A stretch of 47,705 nucleotides of DNA. Origin: a virus. Below, piece after piece: positions 10,124 through 19,485 of the stretch (position 1 is its first letter; each line of letters begins with the position of its first letter). Under the pieces are notes generated by a model. It had not been told where the DNA came from, did no database searches, and saw only the letters and a list, made by a program, of their open reading frames with translations. A program made the position numbers and the translations under genes. Where the stretch lies: IMG/VR virus record IMGVR_UViG_3300025110_000026, positions 1-47,705 of that record. One strand, written 5' to 3'.

Positions 10124-11017
10124 TTAATCCATTTTTTCTTGAATACCAGGTATTGCTGATCCTACCATACCCATACCACCACTTACTAATCCTGAAAATG
10201 CATCAGCTTGCATCTGACGCGCTGCTTGCATTTGTGCATTAGCTGCTCCTTGTTGTTCTCCAGCAAGCCCAAACATTGTTGCTCTTCTATCAAATTCCAT
10301 ACCTTGAACAGCCATAGCCCCTTGTCTTTGTTGCATTTGATTTTGAGCTGCTTGACTAATAAACATTTCTTGATTTCTAGTTTGTGCATCAACTGATGCC
10401 ATTTGGTTAGCTTGAGCCATTTGTGCTTGAAACTGAGAAGCTTGTAAACCAGCTGCTTGATTAGCACTTGATTCTTGAGCAATAGCTTGTTGTATTTGTG
10501 ATGCTTGTGCTGCAGCCGCTTGAGCGTTCTGTGCTTCTTGCATACCTATAGATGCTGATGCTTGTTGTAAATTTTGAGTTTGTTGATTTGATAAAGCTTG
10601 TGCTAAAGCAGCTACTCCACTGCCACCCGCAGCACCTCTCATACTTCCAAGAGTGTTTGCTAATCCTTGTTGCTGTTGTTGAGCTAAAAATTCTGCTTGT
10701 TGAGTATTGACTGTTAAGTCTTCAGCAGTATTTTCCATTCTAGAAGCAAAGTTTTGCATGTTGTCAGCTCTTTGCTGAACACCAACACCAAAATTTTCTA
10801 AATTAGCTGCAAAGTTTTGAGCATCAGCGGCAGTGTTTCTTAAATTATCAAATTTATTTTCAAATGTAAAGCTTTCATAAGCCCTTTGTTGCCTTCTAAA
10901 GTTAGCATCAGCTTTTCTTTGAGCATCTGTTGCTCTTTTTTTAGCTTTAGAACTTCCAATTAAACCCGCTGTTGTACCTATAACAGCTAAGGATCCTCCT
11001 ATTATTGCAAACGCCAT
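10124..11017 (-). CDS. Ala/Gln-rich internal virion protein (gp14-like)
   Basis: This 297-aa protein begins with a glycine-rich hydrophobic segment, MAFAIIGGSLAVIGTTAGL, followed by a basic stretch (SSKAKKRATDAQRK). The rest is an unusually Ala- and Gln-rich helix-forming region containing a QQQQQ run, and it ends in another Gly/Met-rich hydrophobic patch (SGLVSGGMGMVGSAIPG). The composition and layout match small ejection proteins of podoviruses, such as T7 gp14 and P22 gp7, which enter the cell envelope and start a channel. Its place upstream of the 506-aa and 2585-aa proteins supports this. A parallel frame is open over part of it because of the repetitive Gln/Ala codons; I treat that as a shadow. 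Confidence 0.8.
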   Translation of the reverse strand: MAFAIIGGSLAVIGTTAGLIGSSKAKKRATDAQRKADANFRRQQRAYESFTFENKFDNLRNTAADAQNFAANLENFGVGVQQRADNMQNFASRMENTAEDLTVNTQQAEFLAQQQQQGLANTLGSMRGAAGGSGVAALAQALSNQQTQNLQQASASIGMQEAQNAQAAAAQASQIQQAIAQESSANQAAGLQASQFQAQMAQANQMASVDAQTRNQEMFISQAAQNQMQQRQGAMAVQGMEFDRRATMFGLAGEQQGAANAQMQAARQMQADAFSGLVSGGMGMVGSAIPGIQEKMD

Positions 11018-11023
11018 ATTTTT

Positions 11024-11506
11024 TTATTTTTCATTTTTTAATAACTCTAAATCAGCTTTAGTTATTAGTGGATCTTGAAAATCCTTTGCTATAACCTCAT
11101 CTTCAATTTCTTTTAAATCTGTTTTATCTGTTACTGATACAGTTATAAAAACAGTATCTTCATGCATATATAAAACTCTTTTAGTGCCAGGTTTAGTAAT
11201 ACCGCTGTAAGGAGCTTGAATATGTTGAACTCCTTCATCCGTTAATATAGAAACCTTACCTCTCATTATAAAATATGGATGTAATTTTTTGTGTATTTTA
11301 CTTATTATAACTTGACCAGCCGGCATAAATATTTCTCTAATATAACACCCATCACCAAAGCTGTGCTTTAGTGGATTTATTTTATCTAGTTCATCACCAG
11401 TATAACAAACGCCAGAATCAAGTAATTCTTGTTCAAGATCTAATACTTTATTTCTATATTCATTTATTTGTTTTAGTGAATTTTCTTTTTGTTTTTCTAA
11501 TTCCAT
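11024..11506 (-). CDS. Cupin-like small protein
   Basis: This 160-aa protein has an N-terminal coiled coil (residues about 1-30, KQINEYRNKVLDLEQELL). A beta-rich core follows with a cupin-like order: GCYIREIFMPAGQVIISKIH, then HPYFIMRGKVSILTDEG, then IQAPYSGITKPGTKRVLYMHED. The histidine in KIHKKLHPYF and the G-x-V-x-I pattern fit a RmlC-like jelly roll. In marine phages such proteins sit among tail genes and may be structural instead of enzymatic. Its neighbours here are a small tail protein and the ejection proteins. I see no substrate clue. The upstream gap (11507-11539) contains a short dyad and an 11-base motif also found near 43511. Confidence 0.75.
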   Translation of the reverse strand: MELEKQKENSLKQINEYRNKVLDLEQELLDSGVCYTGDELDKINPLKHSFGDGCYIREIFMPAGQVIISKIHKKLHPYFIMRGKVSILTDEGVQHIQAPYSGITKPGTKRVLYMHEDTVFITVSVTDKTDLKEIEDEVIAKDFQDPLITKADLELLKNEK

Positions 11507-11539
11507 TAAATTTAATATTATAGTTACACTATTGTATTA

Positions 11540-11875
11540 TTATTTACTACTTTCTGAAACATCTGATCCAACTTGATATAATTCTATTTTATCTGTAGAA
11601 TCATTTTTCATTTCAACTTCAGCAAAATAACCATTTAATGATGATAAATTTGCTTTATTATTTTTGCTAAACAATATGAAATCTGTTCCGCCAGGTCTTG
11701 CTAAGGTAGTAGGTATCTCACAAGTTATCACGGTAGAAGTTAATGCTGTGCATTTTCCTAACTCTACAGGTGCAGCACCTACTCCAGATGTTACTGCACT
11801 TTTATAAATAGTATCACCAATTTGTAGTGACGTATTTATAGGATTGCTAAATGTCATTTGTATTGAATCTGGCAT
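11540..11875 (-). CDS. Small structural protein between nozzle and ejection genes
   Basis: This 111-aa protein is beta-rich and ends with YFAEVEMKNDSTDKIELYQV followed by a short acidic/serine tail. It starts MPDSIQM, with the same MPD opening as the adjacent nozzle gene, and its leader is A-rich (AATAAAAT before ATG). Small proteins with a comparable tail (xxAEVxxxNxSTxKxELF) occur among tail genes of marine phages, so a minor tail or decoration role is likely. This rests on resemblance and context; no enzymatic motif is visible. The spacing to the nozzle gene is only 11 bases, so they are almost certainly co-transcribed. Confidence 0.75.
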   Translation of the reverse strand: MPDSIQMTFSNPINTSLQIGDTIYKSAVTSGVGAAPVELGKCTALTSTVITCEIPTTLARPGGTDFILFSKNNKANLSSLNGYFAEVEMKNDSTDKIELYQVGSDVSESSK

Positions 11876-11886
11876 ATTTTATTTAT

Positions 11887-14800
11887 TTAAGCTATTGAAC
11901 CGCTTTTTGTTACTGTAAATGTAATATCTAAATCGTCTGTTGTATCAATACCTGCTTTTAGAGTTGCTGCCCATGAAAAACCTAATTTAGAAGCGGATGT
12001 TCCTTGATACTTACCATTAGATAAAGATGTCCAAGTATCGGTGTAATCAGGACTAGTAACTTTTAAAGAAGATATTTGTAATGCAGTAATATTACTAGTA
12101 TCATCAGCAACAGCATTTATAACTATTTGATTTTCACCACCTTGAGTTGTGTTAGCACCTTCTTTCAAATTATTACCTATTAATTCAGCTATTATATAAC
12201 CAGTACCGTTATATGTTGCAGCACTTCCACTATTTACAGCAACTCTATTATGACCACTAATTAGTACGGCTTCTGAAACATCACCACTTATTTTAGTTTT
12301 AATTGCTTTTTTAGTTGTTACTGTGGGTGGTGTATAAACCGTAGCTGAACCTTCTATTGTATGGGATAATAATTTATCTAAATCTAACTCTAAAGTAACA
12401 TCTGCTAATCCATACTTAGATATTTCAATATCACCAGTTACTGTATACTTATTACCTGCGTTAGTATTATTAATTGTACCATTAATATTTTTAAGATCAA
12501 AATCCCAGTTTTCTGGTGTTGTTTTATTAAATAAGAAAACTGTACCAGTTGTTATTATACTAGAACCTGTAGCAGCTGTACCAAGCGTTATTACAGTTCT
12601 ATCTGTATTTATAGCAGATACTGTATTTGTATGAGAACTTGCAACAGTACCATCTGAATTATATATGTTATAATCAATACTACTACCAACATAAACTGCA
12701 TCAGGTATTGTAGTGGTTGGAGTACGTGTAAATGTTAAAGCAACATTATCACTTAATGATTCACTTTCTGATAAAGTTAGTGTTGTATGATCTGAAGGAG
12801 TGTCTAGAGCAACCGCTGTAACTGTAGGAGTACCAGATATACCACTTCCTGAAACAACATCACCTATCAATATATCACCAACTTCATTATCAACTACTAA
12901 AGTATCACTATTAATTGCACCATCCACATTAGCCGTAGAAGTTACTGCAGCAGCAAAACTTAAAGTAGTACCACTGTTTATGCTAGCAGTACCAGTGTAT
13001 GTTAAAGTTGCTTTTTCATACTTAAAATCATCAGCACTTATTTCTTTAATTTCACTTAATATGAAGCTTTCATCATTAGCAGATGCATCAACAGCTTGCA
13101 TTATACTACTTATATTAGCTATATATTTACTTGATCCACTAACAGGCTCATGTTCTGCATAAGAACTAATTATATCATAAGTAGCAGAAGTAGTTACAGC
13201 TGAAAAAGTTAAATCAACATTGTCCGATATACTTTGTGCAGAAGATAAAACCAAAGTATTTTGATCAGTAACTGTTTTAATGGTAACATTGTTATCAACA
13301 CCACTACCAGTAACCCTATCTCCAACAGCAATTGTTCCAGAATTGTTATCTACTACTAAAGCTGTAGTGCTACTTATTGTACCATTAACCTTAGCTGTAG
13401 CAGTTCCTGTTCTTGAACTTGTAGTTGCTACACTACTACCTGGAAAAGCATATACTTGATCAGGTATAGATTTTTTTAATTTTAATTTAATTTTAGCATC
13501 TGGTAATTGCTTTAAAACAATATCTCCATATGTATTAGCATTAACCTTAGAAAAAGTTATTACTGTACCTGATGCCAATTGACTTATTGAAGATGGTTGT
13601 ATTCTAGGAGCTGAAATAGATGTACCTAAAGTATCAGAAGTTTGACCTGGTACAACAAATCTATATGTATTAAATCCAGCTGAAGAACCTGTGTTAACAT
13701 TAAAAATTTGTTCTTTTAGATTTATCTCTGTTCCACTGTTAGCTGTTGATGAAACTATAAATCTTCTACCTCCAGGCATTCCATTCCAAGTAACATCTGT
13801 ACTCCAATCACCATCACTTAATACTGGAGGAGCGCTAGCAAATGTCAATTTAAATCCACTAGCCCAAGTTGCTGATTGAGTGGATAATGGTAAAAAATTA
13901 GCTTTAGTGGATGTGTGATCAGCAATATTTGCGCCTGGAAACTCATCACCAGCAATAGTGCCGTCGGCATTAAACTTTGTTCTTTTTATTATAGTAAGTG
14001 GTTGGTTACTAAGGACTTGACCTCCATTACCTGAATCATCATATTGATTTATACCTGGATCTATTCTATAATAAATATATTTCTCATTAGAGTTTGTTAA
14101 TGCTGGAATTACCTCATCAAACTCATATACACCACTTGCTGGAATAGCATGATGGCCAATGTATGGATAGTCTTGCCAAGCATAATCTGCAGCCTTACCT
14201 GTCGCTATTGTACCATGCCACCACGATATATTATTACCTACGCTATTAGATGATGTACCATAATCTGTTACAACAGTATAGCTTGCAGCATCCACTGTTT
14301 TTGTTTGTTCTAATTCTCTTCTTGTTATATTAAACTTAGCACCAGGTGTTCCAAATATTTTAAAACTTCTAGTTTCTCCAGTTGCTAGCACAGTTCTTTT
14401 TGATACCTCTGCACCAGTTATAGACGTTGGTACTGCCGTTACTTCTTTAATTGCTTTAGCAACAAATGTTATTTTATCACCAGTAGGATTTTTAGATCCA
14501 AAAGTATATCTAACAGTAAAAGTAACCTTAGCATCTTTATCTGATGAACTCCAATTGTTAGTTATCCTGTACATGTTTTTACCACCACCACCGTTGCTAT
14601 ACACAACCGTAGCCACAGGAGCTTCATCAAATTCAAAACCTGAGTCTGGAGTAAATGCTATAGTAAATACTGTAGATTCAACGTCAACAACACCTCCCGT
14701 ATAAGTATTTGTACCAATTATGTTTGAACCAGTAACAATACTACCCTCTGTTGTTGCAAGTGTATTTTCTTCAAAAGTTTCATGAGTTATACCTACACTA

Positions 14801-17800
14801 TACGTAGTAGTTGTTAATGCTCCAGAATGAGATATATTAACAGTATGGCTTATATCATCAGTAAGAGAACTATCTGTAGATGCTAAAGAGCATGTTACAT
14901 TTGCTCCGCTTTGAGAAAAATTACAATTAGAACCACTAAAATTACCAGCAACTAAGGTATAACCCGTAAGCGGTGTTATTGTAAATACACTAGTATTAGA
15001 TACGTCAGATGTATTTATGTTTTGTACAAAAGATACAGGATCAGATATTGTAATTTTACCAGAAACATTAGCTCCAGTTGCTGTTAAAGTTTTAGTTATA
15101 GTTATTTGTGTTCTTGCTGTATCTCCAGCTATTGAAGCATAAGTTCCAACACCTTGTACTGTAAACTCTTTTTCATCAATATTACTTAATGTTGTAGTAT
15201 CTCCAAGTATGTTATTACTCCATAATCCTTCTTTTTCCACAAACTCCTTAACATTACCCGTTTGTTTTTCTGTTAATACAGAGTTAGCATACCAACCTTT
15301 TTTGGCTAATGTTTGACTAGCACCATTATATGTATATTTTCTAGAATCACTTCCTTCATAATTTATAGTTTTAAAACTTTTAACAGAAGATGGTGCATCA
15401 TTCATTATAACATTAACAGAAGATTCATAACCTGTACTATAAAATTTATTTCTTATAGGATTATTATGAGAATATAATAAACCTTGATTAAATGTATAAT
15501 ACAAACCATTTAATGAAGTTCCAAATTGTGGTATAAAAGACCTAAACGAAGTCCAACCATCAACTCTTTCATCAAATGATATAGTATAATTGTTTAATGT
15601 TAAATTATAGCACTTTTTGTTTTCATCAAACGTACCTATAAAACCGTTAGACAGTGGTATATTATCATTAAACCAATCACCCATACCCTTTTCAGATATA
15701 TTAGTTATACCGTCTCTAGATAGTCTTAAAACACACGATCTGGCTTTGTCTAAAAAATACATTCTAAAACCATAATGACAAATAGATTCAGGAAACTTAC
15801 CACAACCGTAAGTACCTAAATAAGGTATTGTTTGACCTAAAACATTATTACTAGCAGTTAACTGAGGATTACCATCAGCATTGAATAAAGCATCTTTATT
15901 TGCTAGTATTCTTAATACTCTATCTTCACAAAACGTAACTAAATCTGTGTCTCTAGCAACTATTCTCTGTATACTACCATACTCTGGGTTTAACTCTTTA
16001 GTTATATTTTCAGCTTGTATAAATTGATTTAAATCATTAACACCACTTATGGAGTTTATTATACCAGAAAATATTAAACCACTTTTCTTATTATCTTCTT
16101 TATAACGAGTATCTATTGTTGATGAAACAATTGGGCCTTTGTCTATAAAAACAGCATTAAAGTCATCTTGTATCCTATTTGATTCTACGCCATTACCAAA
16201 AGAAAAGCAGTTGAACCAATCAATAGAATTTTCAAAGCCATGTATTTTATTATCTTGACTTAATGTTATACTTGTTGTAGTGTTTGTACCAGTAGCTGTT
16301 ATATCTTTATAATACAATTCATCACTAGACCATATTCTATATGTATATCCAGCATTGACAGTACTATTTATAGTGCCTGACCAAGATATAGAAGTTTTCT
16401 TATCACCATTAGTATCAACAGAATTATCAATACCTGTTATTACTTGTTTAGTTGTATGCTCTGTATTTTGTATTTTCATACCAGGCTTTAGTATAAATAA
16501 CTGATCTGAAGCCTCATAAAATAAATCTAAATCAACAGAAGTTATAGGTTCTGTTTCAAATACAGCTGGATTAGTAGATGTTAAGTTATCATTTTCAAAA
16601 TCTATTTCTCTTTTTACTATAGCTATCTCTGTTATTATACCAGTAGTACCACTACCTGATACAGTGAAATTATCAAAATAACCTCCTCCATCTTTTATAC
16701 TTTCAAATTCAACATTATATCTTCTTCTTTTACCTGATAATTTCTTTTTCTTGCTTGTAGTATCAGATCTATATGATGTAGTAATAGCACAACTTGTAAT
16801 CTTATATACACCACCAGCAAATCCACTAGAATTTGAAAACTGTATTAGAGTACCTGCTGTATTTATTTTTGATAAAAAATCACTTATTTCATTACTTAAA
16901 TTATGATCTACAGTGTTTTCTCCAGTGTCAACCCCTGATAAAATAAAAGAAAATGTTTTGTTATCTGATTTAGGATGTTCATTATCTAATATCCTAAGAT
17001 CTGAGAATTCGTTATTATCAGCTTTTGAATCTTTCCAAGATATTCCAGAGTTTTCACTATTATCCTCTGTAAAATCATTTGTTGAATCTAAAGATATATT
17101 TTGTCTTTCTTTTACACTATACTTTATTTTATTCAATTTAAATGCATCAATAACATTTTCATCTAAAATAGTGTCTCTATTTACTTTAACAAAAAATCTT
17201 CCAGAAAATTCAGATTTATAAGAGCTTGTTTCTTGATATATATTTATTTTAAAATATTCGTTTGCTTCAAAATTAGTTGAAGCTAGTATGGTGGATTCTT
17301 TTGATTCAAAACCATCTTCAAGATTCACTTCATAAACAGTAGTAACTCCCATAGTGCCAGCACTACCATTTGTTTCTCCATTTATACCACCACTTTCTAT
17401 TTTGTATTTGTCTGTAGTACCTATTTCATTTCCAGAAGAGTCATACGATGTTATACTAACATAACCCAAAGAATTAAAGGATCTAGCAAACTCCGGATTT
17501 TCAGCATCAGTAGGTCCTCTAAATTTAAAATAAGAAGAGTTTACTGTTGGTTTATTGCTAGCATCTGACAATATAATAGCTCTATAGCTTGATTTTAAAT
17601 TAATATCAACCGTTAGTGACCTAGGTGCCTCGTTTTGTATATCTAATATTCTATATTTTGCTTCTTCTTTAACAAAATCGTCAGAATCATGTTTCTTTTT
17701 TAATGTTATATATCTTTCCTCTTGTATTTTATTTCTTTCAGATGATGGGAATGATAACCACACACTATCATCTTTAGCTATATAAAATCTATCTAGAGCA

Positions 17801-19482
17801 AGATTATAGTATTCATTTGAAGTTTCTTTTATAAAATATTTATAGTGAGTTGCCCAGTCCGGAGGTATACTATCAATTCTTGCTGATAAATAATTAATAG
17901 AATCAGCTTGAATTTTATTTATAATAGCAGATGATTTTTTACTAGAGAAGACTGGTGTTTCTCTTTGAAAATAATCAGAGTAAACAACACCAACTTGGTA
18001 TGTTCTTTCTGATTTTATAGATTTTTCACCAACACCTATAGAAGAAGTCCTATTAGTTATACTAGATGTTACTGATATTTCAGGTATGTTATTATCTTCT
18101 ATGTCATATCCTTGAGTATAATTAGCATAAACTAATCTATTACCAATTGTTTCTTGAGCTTTAGCTTTTAAAGGAACATTATCCCAAGGTCTTAATAATT
18201 GATTTGAAGGTATTACTAAACCCAATGTTTCAGATTCAACAGTATAACTAGTTGACTCATCAGTTATAGTATGTGTTACATAAACTAAATTATTATTAGA
18301 CTCTTTAAGTAATACTTCAATTTTTTCTACATCAAGAGGTTTTTCAAAACCACTAACAACTATTGATTTAACAGTATTTAACATACCGTCATTATACCCA
18401 TCATCAGATTTGTACGTAAATGTTCCAGGTAAAAATGCAATATCAGAAAAAGGTGAAAACGTAGAGTATTCACCATCATTGTATTTCCATCTATATGCAA
18501 ACCTTATTAACTTTTTTTCAAATAAAGCTTTACCCTCATCCAACAAACAAGTAAATAATAACGAGTTATCTGGTAAATTACTAGGCTTTGTTAATAGTAT
18601 AGCTCTTACACTATTAGCTTCATTTAATAATTCTGTTATTTTTATTGTTAGCTTGTATGTTGTTGTTGATTTATCTGAATTATCTTGAGTGGTAGTTAAT
18701 GTTATTACATCATCTTTTAAGAAGTTAGGAGTAGGTGCAAAGCCTATAGTAAAAGCTCCTCCAATACTTATATCAGAAAAATCATAAGAAACAAAAACGC
18801 TATTGTTATCAGCACTAGTTCCTATTCCAGATCTTTTAGAAGAACTTAATGTTAATGTAGGTGCATTTCTAGGAGCTAACTTTATAGTTGTTACGTGCTC
18901 ATTTTTAAAATTATTAGCAGCTGCTCTTTGAGTGGCATTCATTACCGTGCCATCATATTTTGTAGTAGTTGCAAAATCTACAGAACCTGACTTAAATTTT
19001 TCTATATTTATTTTTTTAGGATCAGTTTGATTGTCTGTCCAAGCTAACAACCCTTCTATAACATTAATACCTGTGACTAAATAGTCTTTACTAAAATTTA
19101 GTATACTTCCAGTATCCACTAACACTGGTAACACTTCTTTAGTTACATCATCATATTCAGCAATACAACTAGCTTCATCAGAAGCTACTAACCAATATAT
19201 TTTATTGTTTTCATTGTCTACAACATGACCTATACATTCAGCATTAGTTAAGTTAGATATAAAACTAGAGCTCCAATTAGAAACTGTATTTGTAACAGCA
19301 TCTAATTTTTTACCATTAATTAAAGTATTACCTAAGCTGTTTTGAATAGAACCTATGTCAGAGCCTTCAGAAGTAACTATTTCTATGTTTTGTGCATCTC
19401 TGTACTCACCATTAGGTATTAATCTCTCATCAAGATCCTTATTCATCCGACCAGCTCGGAAATGATGTTTTATGTCTGGCAT
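11887..19482 (-). CDS. Giant tail nozzle (muzzle/stabilisation) protein with C-terminal extension
   Basis: This 2531-aa protein opens with HHFRAGRMNKDLDERLIPNG, then EYRDAQNIEI and GSDIGSIQNSLGN. I associate this pattern with nozzle/stabilisation proteins of T7-like and crAss-like podoviruses, where early residues form the hub below the portal rings. The part up to about residue 1435 looks like the canonical beta-propeller/nozzle core, ending around FVEKEGLWSNNILGD and FTVQGVG. The remaining roughly 1100 residues are Ser/Thr/Asn-rich, Ig-like beta modules and include two copies of a roughly 65-aa module also present in a ring protein. Family members I know of are about 800-1500 aa, so the extension is unusual. 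A surface adhesion role is inferred. The start at 19482 is just after the stop of the 388-aa ring protein. Confidence 0.85.
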   Translation of the reverse strand: MPDIKHHFRAGRMNKDLDERLIPNGEYRDAQNIEIVTSEGSDIGSIQNSLGNTLINGKKLDAVTNTVSNWSSSFISNLTNAECIGHVVDNENNKIYWLVASDEASCIAEYDDVTKEVLPVLVDTGSILNFSKDYLVTGINVIEGLLAWTDNQTDPKKINIEKFKSGSVDFATTTKYDGTVMNATQRAAANNFKNEHVTTIKLAPRNAPTLTLSSSKRSGIGTSADNNSVFVSYDFSDISIGGAFTIGFAPTPNFLKDDVITLTTTQDNSDKSTTTYKLTIKITELLNEANSVRAILLTKPSNLPDNSLLFTCLLDEGKALFEKKLIRFAYRWKYNDGEYSTFSPFSDIAFLPGTFTYKSDDGYNDGMLNTVKSIVVSGFEKPLDVEKIEVLLKESNNNLVYVTHTITDESTSYTVESETLGLVIPSNQLLRPWDNVPLKAKAQETIGNRLVYANYTQGYDIEDNNIPEISVTSSITNRTSSIGVGEKSIKSERTYQVGVVYSDYFQRETPVFSSKKSSAIINKIQADSINYLSARIDSIPPDWATHYKYFIKETSNEYYNLALDRFYIAKDDSVWLSFPSSERNKIQEERYITLKKKHDSDDFVKEEAKYRILDIQNEAPRSLTVDINLKSSYRAIILSDASNKPTVNSSYFKFRGPTDAENPEFARSFNSLGYVSITSYDSSGNEIGTTDKYKIESGGINGETNGSAGTMGVTTVYEVNLEDGFESKESTILASTNFEANEYFKINIYQETSSYKSEFSGRFFVKVNRDTILDENVIDAFKLNKIKYSVKERQNISLDSTNDFTEDNSENSGISWKDSKADNNEFSDLRILDNEHPKSDNKTFSFILSGVDTGENTVDHNLSNEISDFLSKINTAGTLIQFSNSSGFAGGVYKITSCAITTSYRSDTTSKKKKLSGKRRRYNVEFESIKDGGGYFDNFTVSGSGTTGIITEIAIVKREIDFENDNLTSTNPAVFETEPITSVDLDLFYEASDQLFILKPGMKIQNTEHTTKQVITGIDNSVDTNGDKKTSISWSGTINSTVNAGYTYRIWSSDELYYKDITATGTNTTTSITLSQDNKIHGFENSIDWFNCFSFGNGVESNRIQDDFNAVFIDKGPIVSSTIDTRYKEDNKKSGLIFSGIINSISGVNDLNQFIQAENITKELNPEYGSIQRIVARDTDLVTFCEDRVLRILANKDALFNADGNPQLTASNNVLGQTIPYLGTYGCGKFPESICHYGFRMYFLDKARSCVLRLSRDGITNISEKGMGDWFNDNIPLSNGFIGTFDENKKCYNLTLNNYTISFDERVDGWTSFRSFIPQFGTSLNGLYYTFNQGLLYSHNNPIRNKFYSTGYESSVNVIMNDAPSSVKSFKTINYEGSDSRKYTYNGASQTLAKKGWYANSVLTEKQTGNVKEFVEKEGLWSNNILGDTTTLSNIDEKEFTVQGVGTYASIAGDTARTQITITKTLTATGANVSGKITISDPVSFVQNINTSDVSNTSVFTITPLTGYTLVAGNFSGSNCNFSQSGANVTCSLASTDSSLTDDISHTVNISHSGALTTTTYSVGITHETFEENTLATTEGSIVTGSNIIGTNTYTGGVVDVESTVFTIAFTPDSGFEFDEAPVATVVYSNGGGGKNMYRITNNWSSSDKDAKVTFTVRYTFGSKNPTGDKITFVAKAIKEVTAVPTSITGAEVSKRTVLATGETRSFKIFGTPGAKFNITRRELEQTKTVDAASYTVVTDYGTSSNSVGNNISWWHGTIATGKAADYAWQDYPYIGHHAIPASGVYEFDEVIPALTNSNEKYIYYRIDPGINQYDDSGNGGQVLSNQPLTIIKRTKFNADGTIAGDEFPGANIADHTSTKANFLPLSTQSATWASGFKLTFASAPPVLSDGDWSTDVTWNGMPGGRRFIVSSTANSGTEINLKEQIFNVNTGSSAGFNTYRFVVPGQTSDTLGTSISAPRIQPSSISQLASGTVITFSKVNANTYGDIVLKQLPDAKIKLKLKKSIPDQVYAFPGSSVATTSSRTGTATAKVNGTISSTTALVVDNNSGTIAVGDRVTGSGVDNNVTIKTVTDQNTLVLSSAQSISDNVDLTFSAVTTSATYDIISSYAEHEPVSGSSKYIANISSIMQAVDASANDESFILSEIKEISADDFKYEKATLTYTGTASINSGTTLSFAAAVTSTANVDGAINSDTLVVDNEVGDILIGDVVSGSGISGTPTVTAVALDTPSDHTTLTLSESESLSDNVALTFTRTPTTTIPDAVYVGSSIDYNIYNSDGTVASSHTNTVSAINTDRTVITLGTAATGSSIITTGTVFLFNKTTPENWDFDLKNINGTINNTNAGNKYTVTGDIEISKYGLADVTLELDLDKLLSHTIEGSATVYTPPTVTTKKAIKTKISGDVSEAVLISGHNRVAVNSGSAATYNGTGYIIAELIGNNLKEGANTTQGGENQIVINAVADDTSNITALQISSLKVTSPDYTDTWTSLSNGKYQGTSASKLGFSWAATLKAGIDTTDDLDITFTVTKSGSIA
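12730..12927 (-). repeat. Shared beta module, copy B (in nozzle protein)
   Basis: This 66-aa module covers nozzle residues 2186-2251, reading VDGAINSDTLVVDNEVGD to SDNVALTF. It resembles copy C in the ring protein more closely than copy A next to it. Confidence 0.85.
13204..13389 (-). repeat. Shared beta module, copy A (in nozzle protein)
   Basis: This 62-aa module covers nozzle residues 2032-2093, reading VNGTISSTTALVVDNNSGT to SDNVDLTF. It shares the VxGSGVxxxVTI core and ISDNVxLTF end with the other two copies but is more diverged. Confidence 0.8.
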
Positions 19483-19485
19483 ATC

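Noticed and set aside
10186-10482. Second minus-strand frame inside the Ala/Gln-rich ejection gene
   Set aside because: It arises from the repetitive GCT/CAA codons of the real frame and gives an unnatural Lys/Leu/Gln composition.
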